Assembly (NCBI GenBank): GCA_021820675.1
Contig: JAKADI010000024.1
Location: 1 to 10,203 of the forward strand
DNA: 10,203 nucleotides
From: Bacillota bacterium
GTDB taxonomy: Bacteria > Bacillota > Sulfobacillia > Sulfobacillales > Sulfobacillaceae
Reading direction: 5' to 3'
Shown: positions 1 to 8,100 of the stretch, one piece after another
Numbering within the stretch: the stretch's first letter is position 1
Layout: the number at the start of each line of letters is the position of its first letter
Program-made: the position numbers and the translations under genes
The notes under the pieces: generated by a model
The model's database searches: none
What the model saw: only the letters and a program-made list of their open reading frames with translations
What the model was told of the DNA's origin: nothing

Positions 1-124
1 TTTCCGGGTGCCCTGGGATTTGGGGTGGGATCGCCACACCATGTATAATTTGTGGCATGTTCATTACCCCAAACCCGTTCCCAACTCCCTCGGACCCCGT
101 ACGCGCCATTTCTAGCTCAGGCCG
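1..124. other. Gene-free left edge, downstream of the acylase gene
   Basis: No open frame with a ribosome binding site is visible in this stretch. It lies downstream of the minus-strand acylase stop codon. A TATAAT hexamer sits at 44-49 on the plus strand, with a weak TTGGGG 18 bp upstream (20-25). If real, this promoter would fire into the 3' end of the acylase gene, so I do not annotate it as a promoter. I see no hairpin plus T-tract that would terminate the acylase transcript here. Confidence 0.5.
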
Positions 125-2458
125 TCATTCGGGTTTTTGCACCGGCTGGCGGTCCATCATAAACCATAAGTGAGTTAACATGCCCGGTCCTAGGGGAAAG
201 TACTGTCCCCGAAGGTACGGAACAATCAGATTATCATAATGCGACGACAAAGGATGCCCAGACTGGCCTGTTAAATGGATCCCTACCGACTCGACGGGTT
301 CTGCCACGTCCAATATTTCGCGGTAACTCGGCATGAAGGCCACGTCCCTTGGCCAGGGCAGGCGGGGATCTAAGGCGAAAGCTGTTTGTAAGGGGCTATA
401 TAAATCGCCGGGCATTGGCAGCATCTGTCGGGCAAATAACGGCGCCAAAATTTTAACGTCAATGAACGGATGAAACAAACGCGCCTTATGAGCTCGTCCC
501 CACGCCCAATACCCGCGCGCGGGACCAAAATGACGGTGAAGTTCCTCTTGGGTTTGCCCAATCGCCTCTTTGACCGCAATATCGTCCCATTGACGGAGTA
601 CCGCCACAATCAGCCTCTCCCCCAGAAGGCTCCACCAAGTCTCGGGAAAGGGATGGCTGCCGGGGGGTCCAGGCATAATCCCTGAAAAAAATGGCGTATC
701 CAAGCGCTGACGCACTTTAGGGGGAATACTGACGAGGGCAAACATATAAAGAAGCGTCGGGGCGGGGCTGTCTACGGTAGCCATTCCATGGAAATCTTCT
801 AAAATCTGACGCCATTCCGAAGGCAAAGACGCATCGGCCAGAAGTTTCTGAGCCAAAAGATCTAGGGGTTCCGAATAAACATCCAACTGGATTTCTTGAA
901 ATGTTTGTTTCGAATGTTTCGGTACCCGCTCCAGAAGTGTTTGAATGCGTTTAGCACGCGTCCCTAAAGAATAACGGCCAAACAAGGCCACTTCCGCTTT
1001 ATCACCCACAACTGGGTTGTTTGCACTCACGATATAGCCGTTGGCCGGATCAAAGATGCGGGGCATTTCCGTCCATTCAATCCATCCCGACCACCGGTAA
1101 TTCCGGGTATTACCGTCGACAACCCCCAGCCAGGGTCCACCCTGCCGAGTGGGCACGCGGCCGGCAGCGATATATCCGATATGCCCGGCGCGATCAGCAT
1201 AAACAAAGTTTTGTGCTGGCACCCACCACTCGGCCAACGCGGTGTTAAAGGTTTCCCAGTCATGCGCCCGGTCGATCCGCAACACGGACTGAACCATCGG
1301 CAGCGGTTGGAATCCGGACCACGCTAGGGCAATATGTTGCCCTGGCGCCTCGGAATAAATGACTGGACCCCACAGAGTATCCAGACATTCCAGCGTTTCA
1401 GCCGGCTGCCCTCTTACGGCAATCCGTTCCTGGCGTTTGACAATTTCATGCAATTCCCCATCCACCCGGTAATGGTGTTGGTCGGATTCCATGCGAATCC
1501 GGTAAAGGTCTTGAACATCGGGATCAATGTTGGTCACTCCCCAAGCGATATGTTGATTCTGCCCGATGACAATGCCGGGCGCTCCGGGCAGCGATGCCCC
1601 GAACACATGCAGCGCGCCGCCCTCCAGGAACATTTCATACCAAATGGAAGGCAACTGCGGCATTAAATGGGGATCATTGGCAAGGAGCGGACTTCCGGTT
1701 TCCGAATGGGATCCATCGACCACCCAGTTATTGGATCCCACGCCAATCGAGCCCCACGCGCCATAGTGCCCGGAATTGGGAACAATTGTGGGAATAGCCA
1801 TATCAACCACGCCAAAGAGCCATTCCCGCACCTCATCGTCCTCGCTGTCCTGCAATTGGTCATAAATCCACTTCGCGTGCCAAATGGAATTCAGTGACCA
1901 TGCCAACTGATAGGTGATGGCATTGGTGTCCTGAACAGTCCAGGGTCTCAAGTCGGCTTTCAAAAAACGGTATTCCGGCGGCAGCGGTTGAGTCCTCAGT
2001 GCGTGATTGACTCCCTCCACATAAGCCTTGACATAGGTTTTGGTGTTATCCGACCAGGTTTGAATCGCCGCTTCGCTCCAACGCTTCACGTTAAGCTGGC
2101 GCATAAAACGGTCAAAAGCCAGAGCCTTGGGACCCAACACTTCCGCCAATTCCCCCAGAGGAAGACGCCGGGATAAATCCATTTGGAAGGCGCGTTCCCG
2201 GCCATGAATAAAGCCCTGAACAAATAACGCATCCTTCATGCTTACCGCTTGAATGTGCGGCACTCCGACATCATCGCGCACAACTTCCACTGGGCCGTCT
2301 AATTCATCCGTAAAGATTTCTTGGGGCAATTTCTGAACCGGTTTAACCATGCCCAGCCACCGAAACAGATGACTGCTGCGCTTAAAACCCTTCAATGAAA
2401 TCAAATAGGGATAGAGTGATGAATCTTTGTCATTAGAATGACTATGAGTCTTGCGCAT
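125..2458 (-). CDS. Penicillin-acylase-family N-terminal-nucleophile hydrolase
   Basis: This is a 777-residue member of the penicillin G acylase / acyl-homoserine-lactone acylase family, which hydrolyses amide bonds after autocatalytic cleavage into alpha and beta chains. The alpha-chain signature (GPVEVVRDDVGVPHIQA, residues 55-71; GFIHGRERAFQMDLSRR, 82-98) is clear. The precursor cleavage site is Gly241-Ser242 in GSNNWVV, so Ser242 is the predicted nucleophile at the new beta N-terminus. PLLANDPHL (258-265) and VTNIDPDVQDLY (308-319) follow. Asn480 or Asn481 in SANNP lies about 240 residues after the nucleophile, matching the catalytic Asn spacing of penicillin G acylase. The C-terminal GQSGHPLSSHYD is also typical. 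The ATG is preceded by GAGGTG (2468-2463). The substrate cannot be read from sequence. Oddity: residues 1-50 lack the hydrophobic export segment usual in this family. The gene diverges from the DUF2231-like gene. Confidence 0.93.
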   Translation of the reverse strand: MRKTHSHSNDKDSSLYPYLISLKGFKRSSHLFRWLGMVKPVQKLPQEIFTDELDGPVEVVRDDVGVPHIQAVSMKDALFVQGFIHGRERAFQMDLSRRLPLGELAEVLGPKALAFDRFMRQLNVKRWSEAAIQTWSDNTKTYVKAYVEGVNHALRTQPLPPEYRFLKADLRPWTVQDTNAITYQLAWSLNSIWHAKWIYDQLQDSEDDEVREWLFGVVDMAIPTIVPNSGHYGAWGSIGVGSNNWVVDGSHSETGSPLLANDPHLMPQLPSIWYEMFLEGGALHVFGASLPGAPGIVIGQNQHIAWGVTNIDPDVQDLYRIRMESDQHHYRVDGELHEIVKRQERIAVRGQPAETLECLDTLWGPVIYSEAPGQHIALAWSGFQPLPMVQSVLRIDRAHDWETFNTALAEWWVPAQNFVYADRAGHIGYIAAGRVPTRQGGPWLGVVDGNTRNYRWSGWIEWTEMPRIFDPANGYIVSANNPVVGDKAEVALFGRYSLGTRAKRIQTLLERVPKHSKQTFQEIQLDVYSEPLDLLAQKLLADASLPSEWRQILEDFHGMATVDSPAPTLLYMFALVSIPPKVRQRLDTPFFSGIMPGPPGSHPFPETWWSLLGERLIVAVLRQWDDIAVKEAIGQTQEELHRHFGPARGYWAWGRAHKARLFHPFIDVKILAPLFARQMLPMPGDLYSPLQTAFALDPRLPWPRDVAFMPSYREILDVAEPVESVGIHLTGQSGHPLSSHYDNLIVPYLRGQYFPLGPGMLTHLWFMMDRQPVQKPE

Positions 2459-2462
2459 TCGT

Positions 2463-2468
2463 CACCTC
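2463..2468 (-). promoter_or_regulatory. Ribosome binding site of the acylase gene
   Basis: On the minus strand GAGGTG ends four bases before the ATG at 2458, with the GAGG core seven bases from it. This supports that start over any internal methionine. Confidence 0.6.
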
Positions 2469-2474
2469 GAAATA

Positions 2475-2491
2475 CACGGGATAATACCGTG
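2475..2491. repeat. Short inverted repeat around a TATTAT hexamer upstream of the acylase
   Basis: CACGG (2475-2479) and CCGTG (2487-2491) form a perfect 5-bp inverted repeat with a 7-base centre. Read on the minus strand, the centre contains TATTAT (2486-2481), a good -10 hexamer placed to transcribe the acylase gene. No convincing -35 is present at 16-18 bp. The arrangement could be an operator overlapping a promoter, but the arms are short enough to occur by chance. Confidence 0.25.
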
Positions 2492-2623
2492 AAACCATAA
2501 CACTTAGCTTGTAGTGTACAATTCTCCAAGCAAAATTACCATGGACAGGCACGCAATGTTCTGTTCTCATCGTCCTTTCATACAGACCTTGTTTACTAGA
2601 GTGCGACAACAATGTACTGCGAC

Positions 2624-2629
2624 GGAGGG
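2624..2629 (+). promoter_or_regulatory. Ribosome binding site of the DUF2231-like gene
   Basis: GGAGGG lies with its GGAGG core six bases before the ATG at 2635, fixing this start. Confidence 0.7.
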
Positions 2630-2634
2630 CATCA

Positions 2635-3204
2635 ATGCATTTTATCATCGGCTTATGGAGCGCATTTCTCTCAACGTGGATTCATATCGGCATCCACCTT
2701 TTTCCTCACACAATCCACCCCATGGTTGTTCATTTTCCCATTGCCTTGCTGTATCTCGCCTTAGCGGTCGACATCGTCGGAAAGTTTGTCAAAACTCCCG
2801 ACCGGTTTTTTGACCGGGCCAGTTTTTGGCTGACGCTCTTGGGGTTGATAGCCGGAGCCGTAGCCGCGGCTATGGGCGTGATCTCAGAACAGTTCGTCCG
2901 GTGGGATGCCACAACCCTGGCTATTCTCACCGCCCATCAACGCGACGCGGTCATCACGGGAATTTTTGTCTTCTTAGCCCTTCTTGCGCGGTTTTTTGCC
3001 CGTTATTCCCGAAACACCATTGGCCGCAATCAGCGATGGTCGTTTTGGGGGACAGGGCGGGGCCGCTCTACCGGGTTGTCCACCTTATTGCTCTTCTTAG
3101 GCGTCGTAATGATTACGTGGACCGGATCATTGGGTGGTACGATGGTCTATCATTATGGCGTGGGCATTCGGCACGTCACCTATAAAAATCCGCTAAAACC
3201 TTAA
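2635..3204 (+). CDS. DUF2231-like integral membrane protein
   Basis: This is a 189-residue protein with about four membrane segments, near residues 28-48, 63-84, 104-121 and 148-165. The motif HPMVVHFPIAL (28-38), the HQRDAVITG segment (101-109) and the terminal GGTMVYHYGVGI (167-178) match my memory of DUF2231 membrane proteins, whose biochemical role is not established. His28, His33, His101 and His173 lie in or near membrane segments, so metal or heme binding is conceivable but unproven. The ATG at 2635 is set by GGAGG at 2624-2628, six bases upstream. The gene is followed by a strong intrinsic terminator and so appears monocistronic. It diverges from the acylase gene. The family assignment is fairly sure; the function is unknown. 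Confidence 0.85.
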   Translation: MHFIIGLWSAFLSTWIHIGIHLFPHTIHPMVVHFPIALLYLALAVDIVGKFVKTPDRFFDRASFWLTLLGLIAGAVAAAMGVISEQFVRWDATTLAILTAHQRDAVITGIFVFLALLARFFARYSRNTIGRNQRWSFWGTGRGRSTGLSTLLLFLGVVMITWTGSLGGTMVYHYGVGIRHVTYKNPLKP

Positions 3205-3220
3205 GTCTTTCTGGATTCCT

Positions 3221-3254
3221 CCCCGGTCGGCTGTAGGCCGGGGTTTTTCTTTTT
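3221..3254 (+). terminator. Intrinsic terminator after the DUF2231-like gene
   Basis: An 8-bp stem pairs CCCCGGTC (3221-3228) with GGCCGGGG (3236-3243), including one G-T wobble, around a 7-base loop. It is followed directly by TTTTTCTTTTT (3244-3254). It starts 17 bases after the TAA stop at 3202-3204. It also separates this gene from the downstream J-domain gene. Confidence 0.88.
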
Positions 3255-3322
3255 GCGAGCTTGGAGATATTCACGCTATAAGCTGCATAAAATGACGCCA
3301 GAAGGGCGCAATCAATAATAAG

Positions 3323-3349
3323 CCATCATCCCCAGTTCGCGGGGAATGG
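3323..3349 (+). other. Hairpin in the leader of the J-domain gene
   Basis: TCCCC (3329-3333) pairs with GGGGA (3341-3345) around a 7-base loop. CCAT (3323-3326) pairs with ATGG (3346-3349), with a 2-base bulge on the 5' side. The 9-bp stem ends 25 bases before the ATG and just ahead of the ribosome binding site. No T-tract follows, so it is not a standard terminator. It could affect translation or mRNA stability; its function is not shown. Confidence 0.3.
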
Positions 3350-3374
3350 TCAGTTAGGAGCAGGCGAGGCGACA

Positions 3375-4040
3375 ATGACGGAAAAAAATCCGTGGACACT
3401 ATTGGGCTTACGCCCGACATCGGATGAAGAAGCTATTCGCAATGCTTATCTGAAAAAGGTCCGGCAACATCATCCCGATTTATACCATAGGGACGCCCCT
3501 TCGCATCAAGCCCACGAAGAGCAGATGAAATGGATTAATTGGGCTTACACCCAAGTGATGACAAACCTTTCCTCGTCAACAATCGACGACATAACACCGT
3601 GGACCCCTCCCCCCAAGGCCCCCCCGACGCCCACGGGGCCCCCGTTATCGTGCGCCGTGCATCACCAGCCTATTATCAGATATTGCCTACGGTGCCGTGA
3701 GCCTTTATGTTCGACCTGTCTCGGCTTTACGCTGTCGCTCTGTCCATTTCACTTCCGGAAATTTATTCTGGCGAGATTTCGACGCCGCGTCTTATGGGAA
3801 TGGGGCGGGCTCGCCGCGATGGTGACTATCGGCAAGCTCATGTTCTGGCCACTGTCCACTCTATTATGGAGTATCCTCGGATATTTGGCGGGGTTAGGAA
3901 TATTGGAACTTCGCCGGCTCCGATACTTCGGCTGTATCACTTGGCTGTTTATTCCCTATAGTCTGGTTTTAGCCGGACTCTACAGCCTTTATGAAGGCCT
4001 TAGTCGGTGGAACCATGAGATGGGTGACCTTCACGATTAG
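3375..4040 (+). CDS. J-domain protein with B-box-like zinc module and membrane segments
   Basis: This is a 221-residue protein in three parts. Residues 4-62 form a J-domain: NPWTLLGL opens helix I, helix II is rich in basic residues, the HPD triad is at 33-35, and a final helix contains NWAYTQVM. J-domains stimulate the ATPase of Hsp70 (DnaK). A Pro/Thr-rich linker (74-90) leads to a Cys/His cluster: Cys93, His96, Cys104, Cys107, Cys112, Cys115, Cys123, His126. Its C-x2-H-x7-C-x2-C-x4-C-x2-C spacing resembles a B-box zinc finger. Residues from about 143 to 205 are hydrophobic, giving two or three membrane segments, so the J-domain and zinc module probably face the cytoplasm from a membrane anchor. 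The ATG at 3375 follows GAGG (3366-3369) by five bases. No DnaK or GrpE gene is nearby. The client is unknown. Confidence 0.85.
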   Translation: MTEKNPWTLLGLRPTSDEEAIRNAYLKKVRQHHPDLYHRDAPSHQAHEEQMKWINWAYTQVMTNLSSSTIDDITPWTPPPKAPPTPTGPPLSCAVHHQPIIRYCLRCREPLCSTCLGFTLSLCPFHFRKFILARFRRRVLWEWGGLAAMVTIGKLMFWPLSTLLWSILGYLAGLGILELRRLRYFGCITWLFIPYSLVLAGLYSLYEGLSRWNHEMGDLHD

Positions 4041-4041
4041 C

Positions 4042-4061
4042 CTCATTACGGGCGGAATGAG
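4042..4061. repeat. Small inverted repeat between two convergent stop codons
   Basis: CTCATT (4042-4047) and AATGAG (4056-4061) are perfect inverted copies around an 8-base loop. They sit exactly between the TAG of the J-domain gene (4038-4040) and the minus-strand TGA of the transporter gene (4065-4067). There is no T-tract on either side, so at best this is a weak bidirectional 3'-end structure. Confidence 0.3.
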
Positions 4062-4064
4062 AAT

Positions 4065-5270
4065 TCAGCTGACGTCGGCATTTCCTTGGACAGGCCGTTC
4101 ACCGATAAAGACATCCCGGCCGGCACCCATGCCAAAGGCACTCATCACGACAACCACGGCTAATATCAGGATCAAAGGAATCGCCCAAGAGCCAGTGACG
4201 CTATGCAAAATACCCACCGTAACCGGTCCTAGCGCCGCAAGCACATACCCGATGGACTGCGCCATACCCGACACTTTTCCAGCCTGCTGATGAGTGCGGG
4301 TGCGAAGGCTGAAAAACGCCAATGCAAGAGAAATGCTGGCTCCTGCGCCAAATCCGATGCAGATGACCCCAATCACGGCCAATGCCGGACTTTTAGCCGT
4401 CAACAGGCCTAAATACCCGACAAAAAAGAGTAGTCCCACAATCAACACCAAATGCCGTTGCCGTGGGCTGCGGCTTGCCACGATCGGCATAATGAAGGTG
4501 GCCGGCAGGCTTACAAGCTGCATGAGAGAAACCATCCAGCCGCCCTGGGTCAAGGTCATGCCCCGATCATGGAGCAAAGTGGGAAGCCAGGCGACATTAA
4601 CATAAAACAAGAAGGATTGAAGGCCCATAAACAGTGTCACTTGCCAGGCCACAAATGATCGCAACACACTGCCCGTTGGAGCCAAATCCGGTGTATGATG
4701 TTGGCGGATTAAGGGAAGCCACACGATCACCGCGAGAGCCGCTAAAATTCCCCAACTCGCCAAGGATCCCCGCCAGCCCCAAGGCATGTCTTCGGACAAA
4801 GGAACACTCAACCCCGATGCTAAACCTGCGAACACATTCATGGTGGCAGTGTAGATCCCCGTCATTAATCCGATTCTTTGCGGGAAATCCCGTTTCACCA
4901 AGCTGGGCAGCAGGACATTCCCCACCGCAGCACCGCTTCCCACCAAAAACATCCCGCACAATAATACCCAAGCGGGTCCTACAGCCCGGAGAACCGTCCC
5001 GGCCAACAGCACGCTCAGGCCAATAAAAAGGGTGCGCTCAATGCCGAGTGTTGTAGCCAGGCGGGGAGCCAAAGGTGAGATCACGCCAAATGCCAACAAT
5101 GGCAACGTCGTCAAAAGTCCCGCGATTTCCCCCGACAGGCCCGTGCCATGTTCGATGGCCGAAATCACCGGTCCAACGCCGGTTATGGATGGCCTAAGGT
5201 TAGCCGCCAACAGAATGACCGCAACGATAATCAGAGTCTGACCCCGATGACTTGGGGCGGTTGATTTCAT
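4065..5270 (-). CDS. CynX/NimT-type MFS transporter
   Basis: This is a major facilitator superfamily permease of about 401 residues with twelve predicted membrane segments. It resembles the CynX (cyanate) / NimT (2-nitroimidazole) branch. Supporting motifs are NLRPSITGVGPV (24-35) in helix 1, GSGAAVGNVLLPSLVK (111-126) with RDFPQRIGLMTGIY (127-140) after it, and WGWRGSLASW (164-173). These are the positions where CynX/NimT proteins show N-R, G-N-x-L-P and tG-Y patterns. The substrate cannot be assigned. I place the start at ATG 5270. TTG 5273 lies eight bases from the AGGAG core at 5286-5282 and is an equally good start. A TTG at 5279 would be only two bases away and is unlikely. It diverges from the aldo/keto reductase and shares regulatory DNA with it. 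Confidence 0.88.
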   Translation of the reverse strand: MKSTAPSHRGQTLIIVAVILLAANLRPSITGVGPVISAIEHGTGLSGEIAGLLTTLPLLAFGVISPLAPRLATTLGIERTLFIGLSVLLAGTVLRAVGPAWVLLCGMFLVGSGAAVGNVLLPSLVKRDFPQRIGLMTGIYTATMNVFAGLASGLSVPLSEDMPWGWRGSLASWGILAALAVIVWLPLIRQHHTPDLAPTGSVLRSFVAWQVTLFMGLQSFLFYVNVAWLPTLLHDRGMTLTQGGWMVSLMQLVSLPATFIMPIVASRSPRQRHLVLIVGLLFFVGYLGLLTAKSPALAVIGVICIGFGAGASISLALAFFSLRTRTHQQAGKVSGMAQSIGYVLAALGPVTVGILHSVTGSWAIPLILILAVVVVMSAFGMGAGRDVFIGERPVQGNADVS

Positions 5271-5311
5271 CAAAAACAAAACTCCTCCCGTCCCTTTGGA
5301 TTCGCCGTCTC

Positions 5312-5340
5312 ATTCTACTGCAATCGGCCAGAGGCCTCAA
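5312..5340 (-). promoter_or_regulatory. Sigma-A-type promoter of the MFS transporter
   Basis: On the minus strand TTGAGG (5340-5335) and TAGAAT (5317-5312) are separated by 17 bp. This is the optimal housekeeping-sigma spacing, and the -10 has five of six consensus bases. The predicted start of transcription is near 5305, giving a leader of about 35 bases that includes the ribosome binding site. Confidence 0.6.
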
Positions 5341-5351
5341 CGCGTTAGGGC

Positions 5352-5384
5352 TTGAGTAATTTTTCCTGACTCGGTTATTATAAT
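5352..5384 (+). promoter_or_regulatory. Candidate promoter of the aldo/keto reductase
   Basis: TTGAGT (5352-5357) and TATTAT (5376-5381) are 18 bp apart. An overlapping perfect TATAAT lies at 5379-5384, with a 21-bp gap to the same -35. Either -10 would start transcription around 5388-5391, inside or next to the ribosome binding site, giving an unusually short leader. The -10 is good; the short leader makes me cautious. Confidence 0.4.
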
Positions 5385-5402
5385 CCGGGAGGTGAATTGT
5401 CG

Positions 5403-6383
<981 letters not shown>

Positions 6384-6407
6384 GGTCGACAAACAGACAA
6401 GGAATAG

Positions 6408-6445
6408 AACCCGGGAATTCTCATTCGCCCGGGTTTTTCATTTTT
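6408..6445 (+). terminator. Intrinsic terminator after the aldo/keto reductase
   Basis: AACCCGGG (6408-6415) pairs with CCCGGGTT (6428-6435) over a 12-base loop; the loop may close further through AAT/ATT. A T-rich tail, TTTTT-CA-TTTTT, runs to 6445. On the opposite strand the same hairpin is preceded by an A-run and followed by only a weakly T-rich stretch. It might therefore also serve the convergent gene ending at 6487, but poorly. Confidence 0.85.
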
Positions 6446-6486
6446 GCGGCTGACGCCCCCGGCATTTACCTTTGACCGTCGCTGGA

Positions 6487-7797
6487 TCATGAAGACGGCG
6501 CAGAAGGCCGGGTCATGGACGGTGGCGGAGTCGTCTGCGTGGCTTGGGGCAATGGCACAGGAGAGAATATTTGAGGTTTTTCCTGCCACCAGTACCATCC
6601 GATGGGCATGTACACGGTATGGCCGTGATCTTGTGCAGAATAGGTTAGAGCCAGCATCGTATGATGCGACGTCTCCAGGAGAAGCTTCGGGGCCCCAGGA
6701 TGTAAAGCGCGATAGCCAGCCAAATCGATCGGCAAGGCCGCTACAGCGCCGGCTTGGCTGTCTTCGGCTGAATAAGGCAGCGTCGAAGCCTTTTTCGTGA
6801 TCTGCTGAATTTGGCGCTCGGACAGCGCCACATCGGTAGCCTGTCCCTGAGAATTTGTGGCGATATGATACCGTAAGGTCTGACCCTGCCACAAGGTCGT
6901 GACGTCTTGCGGCACTACCGGTCCTTTCCCTGCCAAAAAGCGTATCGCCTTCCAGCGTCCTGGGGTCACGTGGATTAAATCGACATGCGGGCCTTTATGA
7001 TCTAACACCACGGCACTAGCGGGCACTTGGGTATTGAAGAGCTGGTTGGCTTCATTAAGGCACTGTTGAATCAAAGGCTCCGGCAGCGTCACAGCCGGGG
7101 ACTGACGTGCCGGCGGATTTGAGCCGGGATTGATTTCCGGCACAGGATATAAGGCGGGTAAACCGCCAATATAAGGCGACAATTCAGCCGCTAAAGGCAT
7201 CACTTGCGATATGGTCATATGCCCCGTGATTAAATTCGCAGCCAGCCAGCTCGTCTTATTGGTGTCCAAAATCGAAAAATAGGCATGATCCCCGCTCAAG
7301 TTCGTCAATTGCACAGTGCCATTCGCCAGGTAGGTGCCCAGAACTTTTTGGTTCCACCCGGTGGCGATAGTCACGTTGGCTGGCCCCCGGAAAAGTTGCA
7401 AGGTCGTCCGGTGTCCTTGGAGTATCGCTTGCAGTTCAAACACCAGATGATAGTTCTGGGGTTGGTAAAAAGCCACCGGATTCAAACTCAACGGATAATT
7501 TCTGGGCAACATGCTGGATACGTGAATTCCCGTGGCAATATGGACCTGAGTGCCCGAAAACACCGGTGTCGTCGTCGTGGTAATGGTCGTCGTCGAAACA
7601 TGCATCGATGGTTGGGAAGAAGCCGGCAGAGCTTCCTGGCGCACATTGTGTGCCGGTGCGGATGGGGAGATGATGGTCGCAGGAGAAGAAGCCCGGGACG
7701 GAACCGCGGTGGTTAAAAGCGGTTTTAACATTCCCACGGCCATGGCTCCGCCCATCACCACGGCAGCTCCCACAAGAAGCACCATTTGGACTTTCAT
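6487..7797 (-). CDS. Secreted or membrane-anchored protein of unknown function, two-domain
   Basis: This 436-residue protein is not one I recognise. Residues 5-28 form one hydrophobic helix after a short basic start, with no clear cleavage site or lipobox, so it is probably a signal anchor with an extracytoplasmic body. A Ser/Pro/Thr linker (33-80, including nine threonines near 69-77) follows. Residues about 92-212 (YHLVFELQA, LQLFRGPANVTIATGW, AYFSILDT, SWLAANLITGHMTISQVMPLAAELSP) look vaguely like DUF4367/anti-sigma-associated beta folds. A second region (240-410) has mixed alpha/beta character. The tail (411-436) is Pro/Ser/Thr-rich. The ATG at 7797 follows AGGGGAG (7814-7808) by ten bases. 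It diverges from a lipoprotein with a comparable beta-rich region. Function unknown. Confidence 0.75.
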   Translation of the reverse strand: MKVQMVLLVGAAVVMGGAMAVGMLKPLLTTAVPSRASSPATIISPSAPAHNVRQEALPASSQPSMHVSTTTITTTTTPVFSGTQVHIATGIHVSSMLPRNYPLSLNPVAFYQPQNYHLVFELQAILQGHRTTLQLFRGPANVTIATGWNQKVLGTYLANGTVQLTNLSGDHAYFSILDTNKTSWLAANLITGHMTISQVMPLAAELSPYIGGLPALYPVPEINPGSNPPARQSPAVTLPEPLIQQCLNEANQLFNTQVPASAVVLDHKGPHVDLIHVTPGRWKAIRFLAGKGPVVPQDVTTLWQGQTLRYHIATNSQGQATDVALSERQIQQITKKASTLPYSAEDSQAGAVAALPIDLAGYRALHPGAPKLLLETSHHTMLALTYSAQDHGHTVYMPIGWYWWQEKPQIFSPVPLPQATQTTPPPSMTRPSAPSS

Positions 7798-7879
7798 CGA
7801 TCGTGAACTCCCCTGAATGCTTTGACAAGCTTATCTGCCAAGCATAACGCCACGATCCTTGTTCAGGTTACGGCGTGGG

Positions 7880-7914
7880 CAATAATTATTTGTCCAGTCA
7901 CAATAATTATTATG
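7880..7914. promoter_or_regulatory. Two tandem palindromic AT boxes, 21 bp apart (Fur-family-like operator candidate)
   Basis: CAATAATTATT occurs at 7880-7890 and again at 7901-7911. Within each copy AATAATTATT is a perfect 10-bp palindrome. The two copies are exactly 21 bp apart, two helical turns, so they lie on the same face of the DNA. The right copy contains ATAAT-T-ATTAT (7903-7913), the core of the 7-1-7 box used by Fur and PerR; the left copy has four of the last five bases. The outer bases do not match Fur or PerR well, so the regulator's identity is open. Confidence 0.45.
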
Positions 7915-8094
7915 CAGTGGGCGCAATTTTTGTCTTCTGAACATCTCGTATGATGTTGGGTCATAACCGTTTGTTAAGGTGTTTATCGACTCTCTCGGAC
8001 GGTATTGCCGCTGGTCTCATCACCGTGTGTAACCGAATCTTCCTAGCCATCGTTATTCTAACTGATCAGACAAGGCCGTTCTCGAGTTCTCGGT

Positions 8095-8100
8095 AGGAGG
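8095..8100 (+). promoter_or_regulatory. Ribosome binding site of the lipoprotein gene
   Basis: A perfect AGGAGG lies seven bases before the ATG at 8108 and fixes that start. Confidence 0.85.

Noticed and set aside
20..49. TTGGGG-N18-TATAAT on the plus strand
   Set aside because: It would transcribe into the 3' end of the acylase gene with no plus-strand gene to serve; a weak -35 makes chance likely.
4597..4971. Minus-strand open frame of 124 codons inside the transporter region
   Set aside because: It overlaps the MFS gene in another frame; the MFS frame has twelve helices and family motifs, so this one is a shadow.
7555..7600. GTCGTC-type simple repeat
   Set aside because: It encodes the threonine-rich tether of the anchored protein, so it is explained by low-complexity coding sequence.
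7822..7850. Perfect TTGACA on the plus strand as a promoter for the lipoprotein gene
   Set aside because: At 15-17 bp downstream only CATAAC or TAACGC is found, and it lies about 260 bases before the gene.
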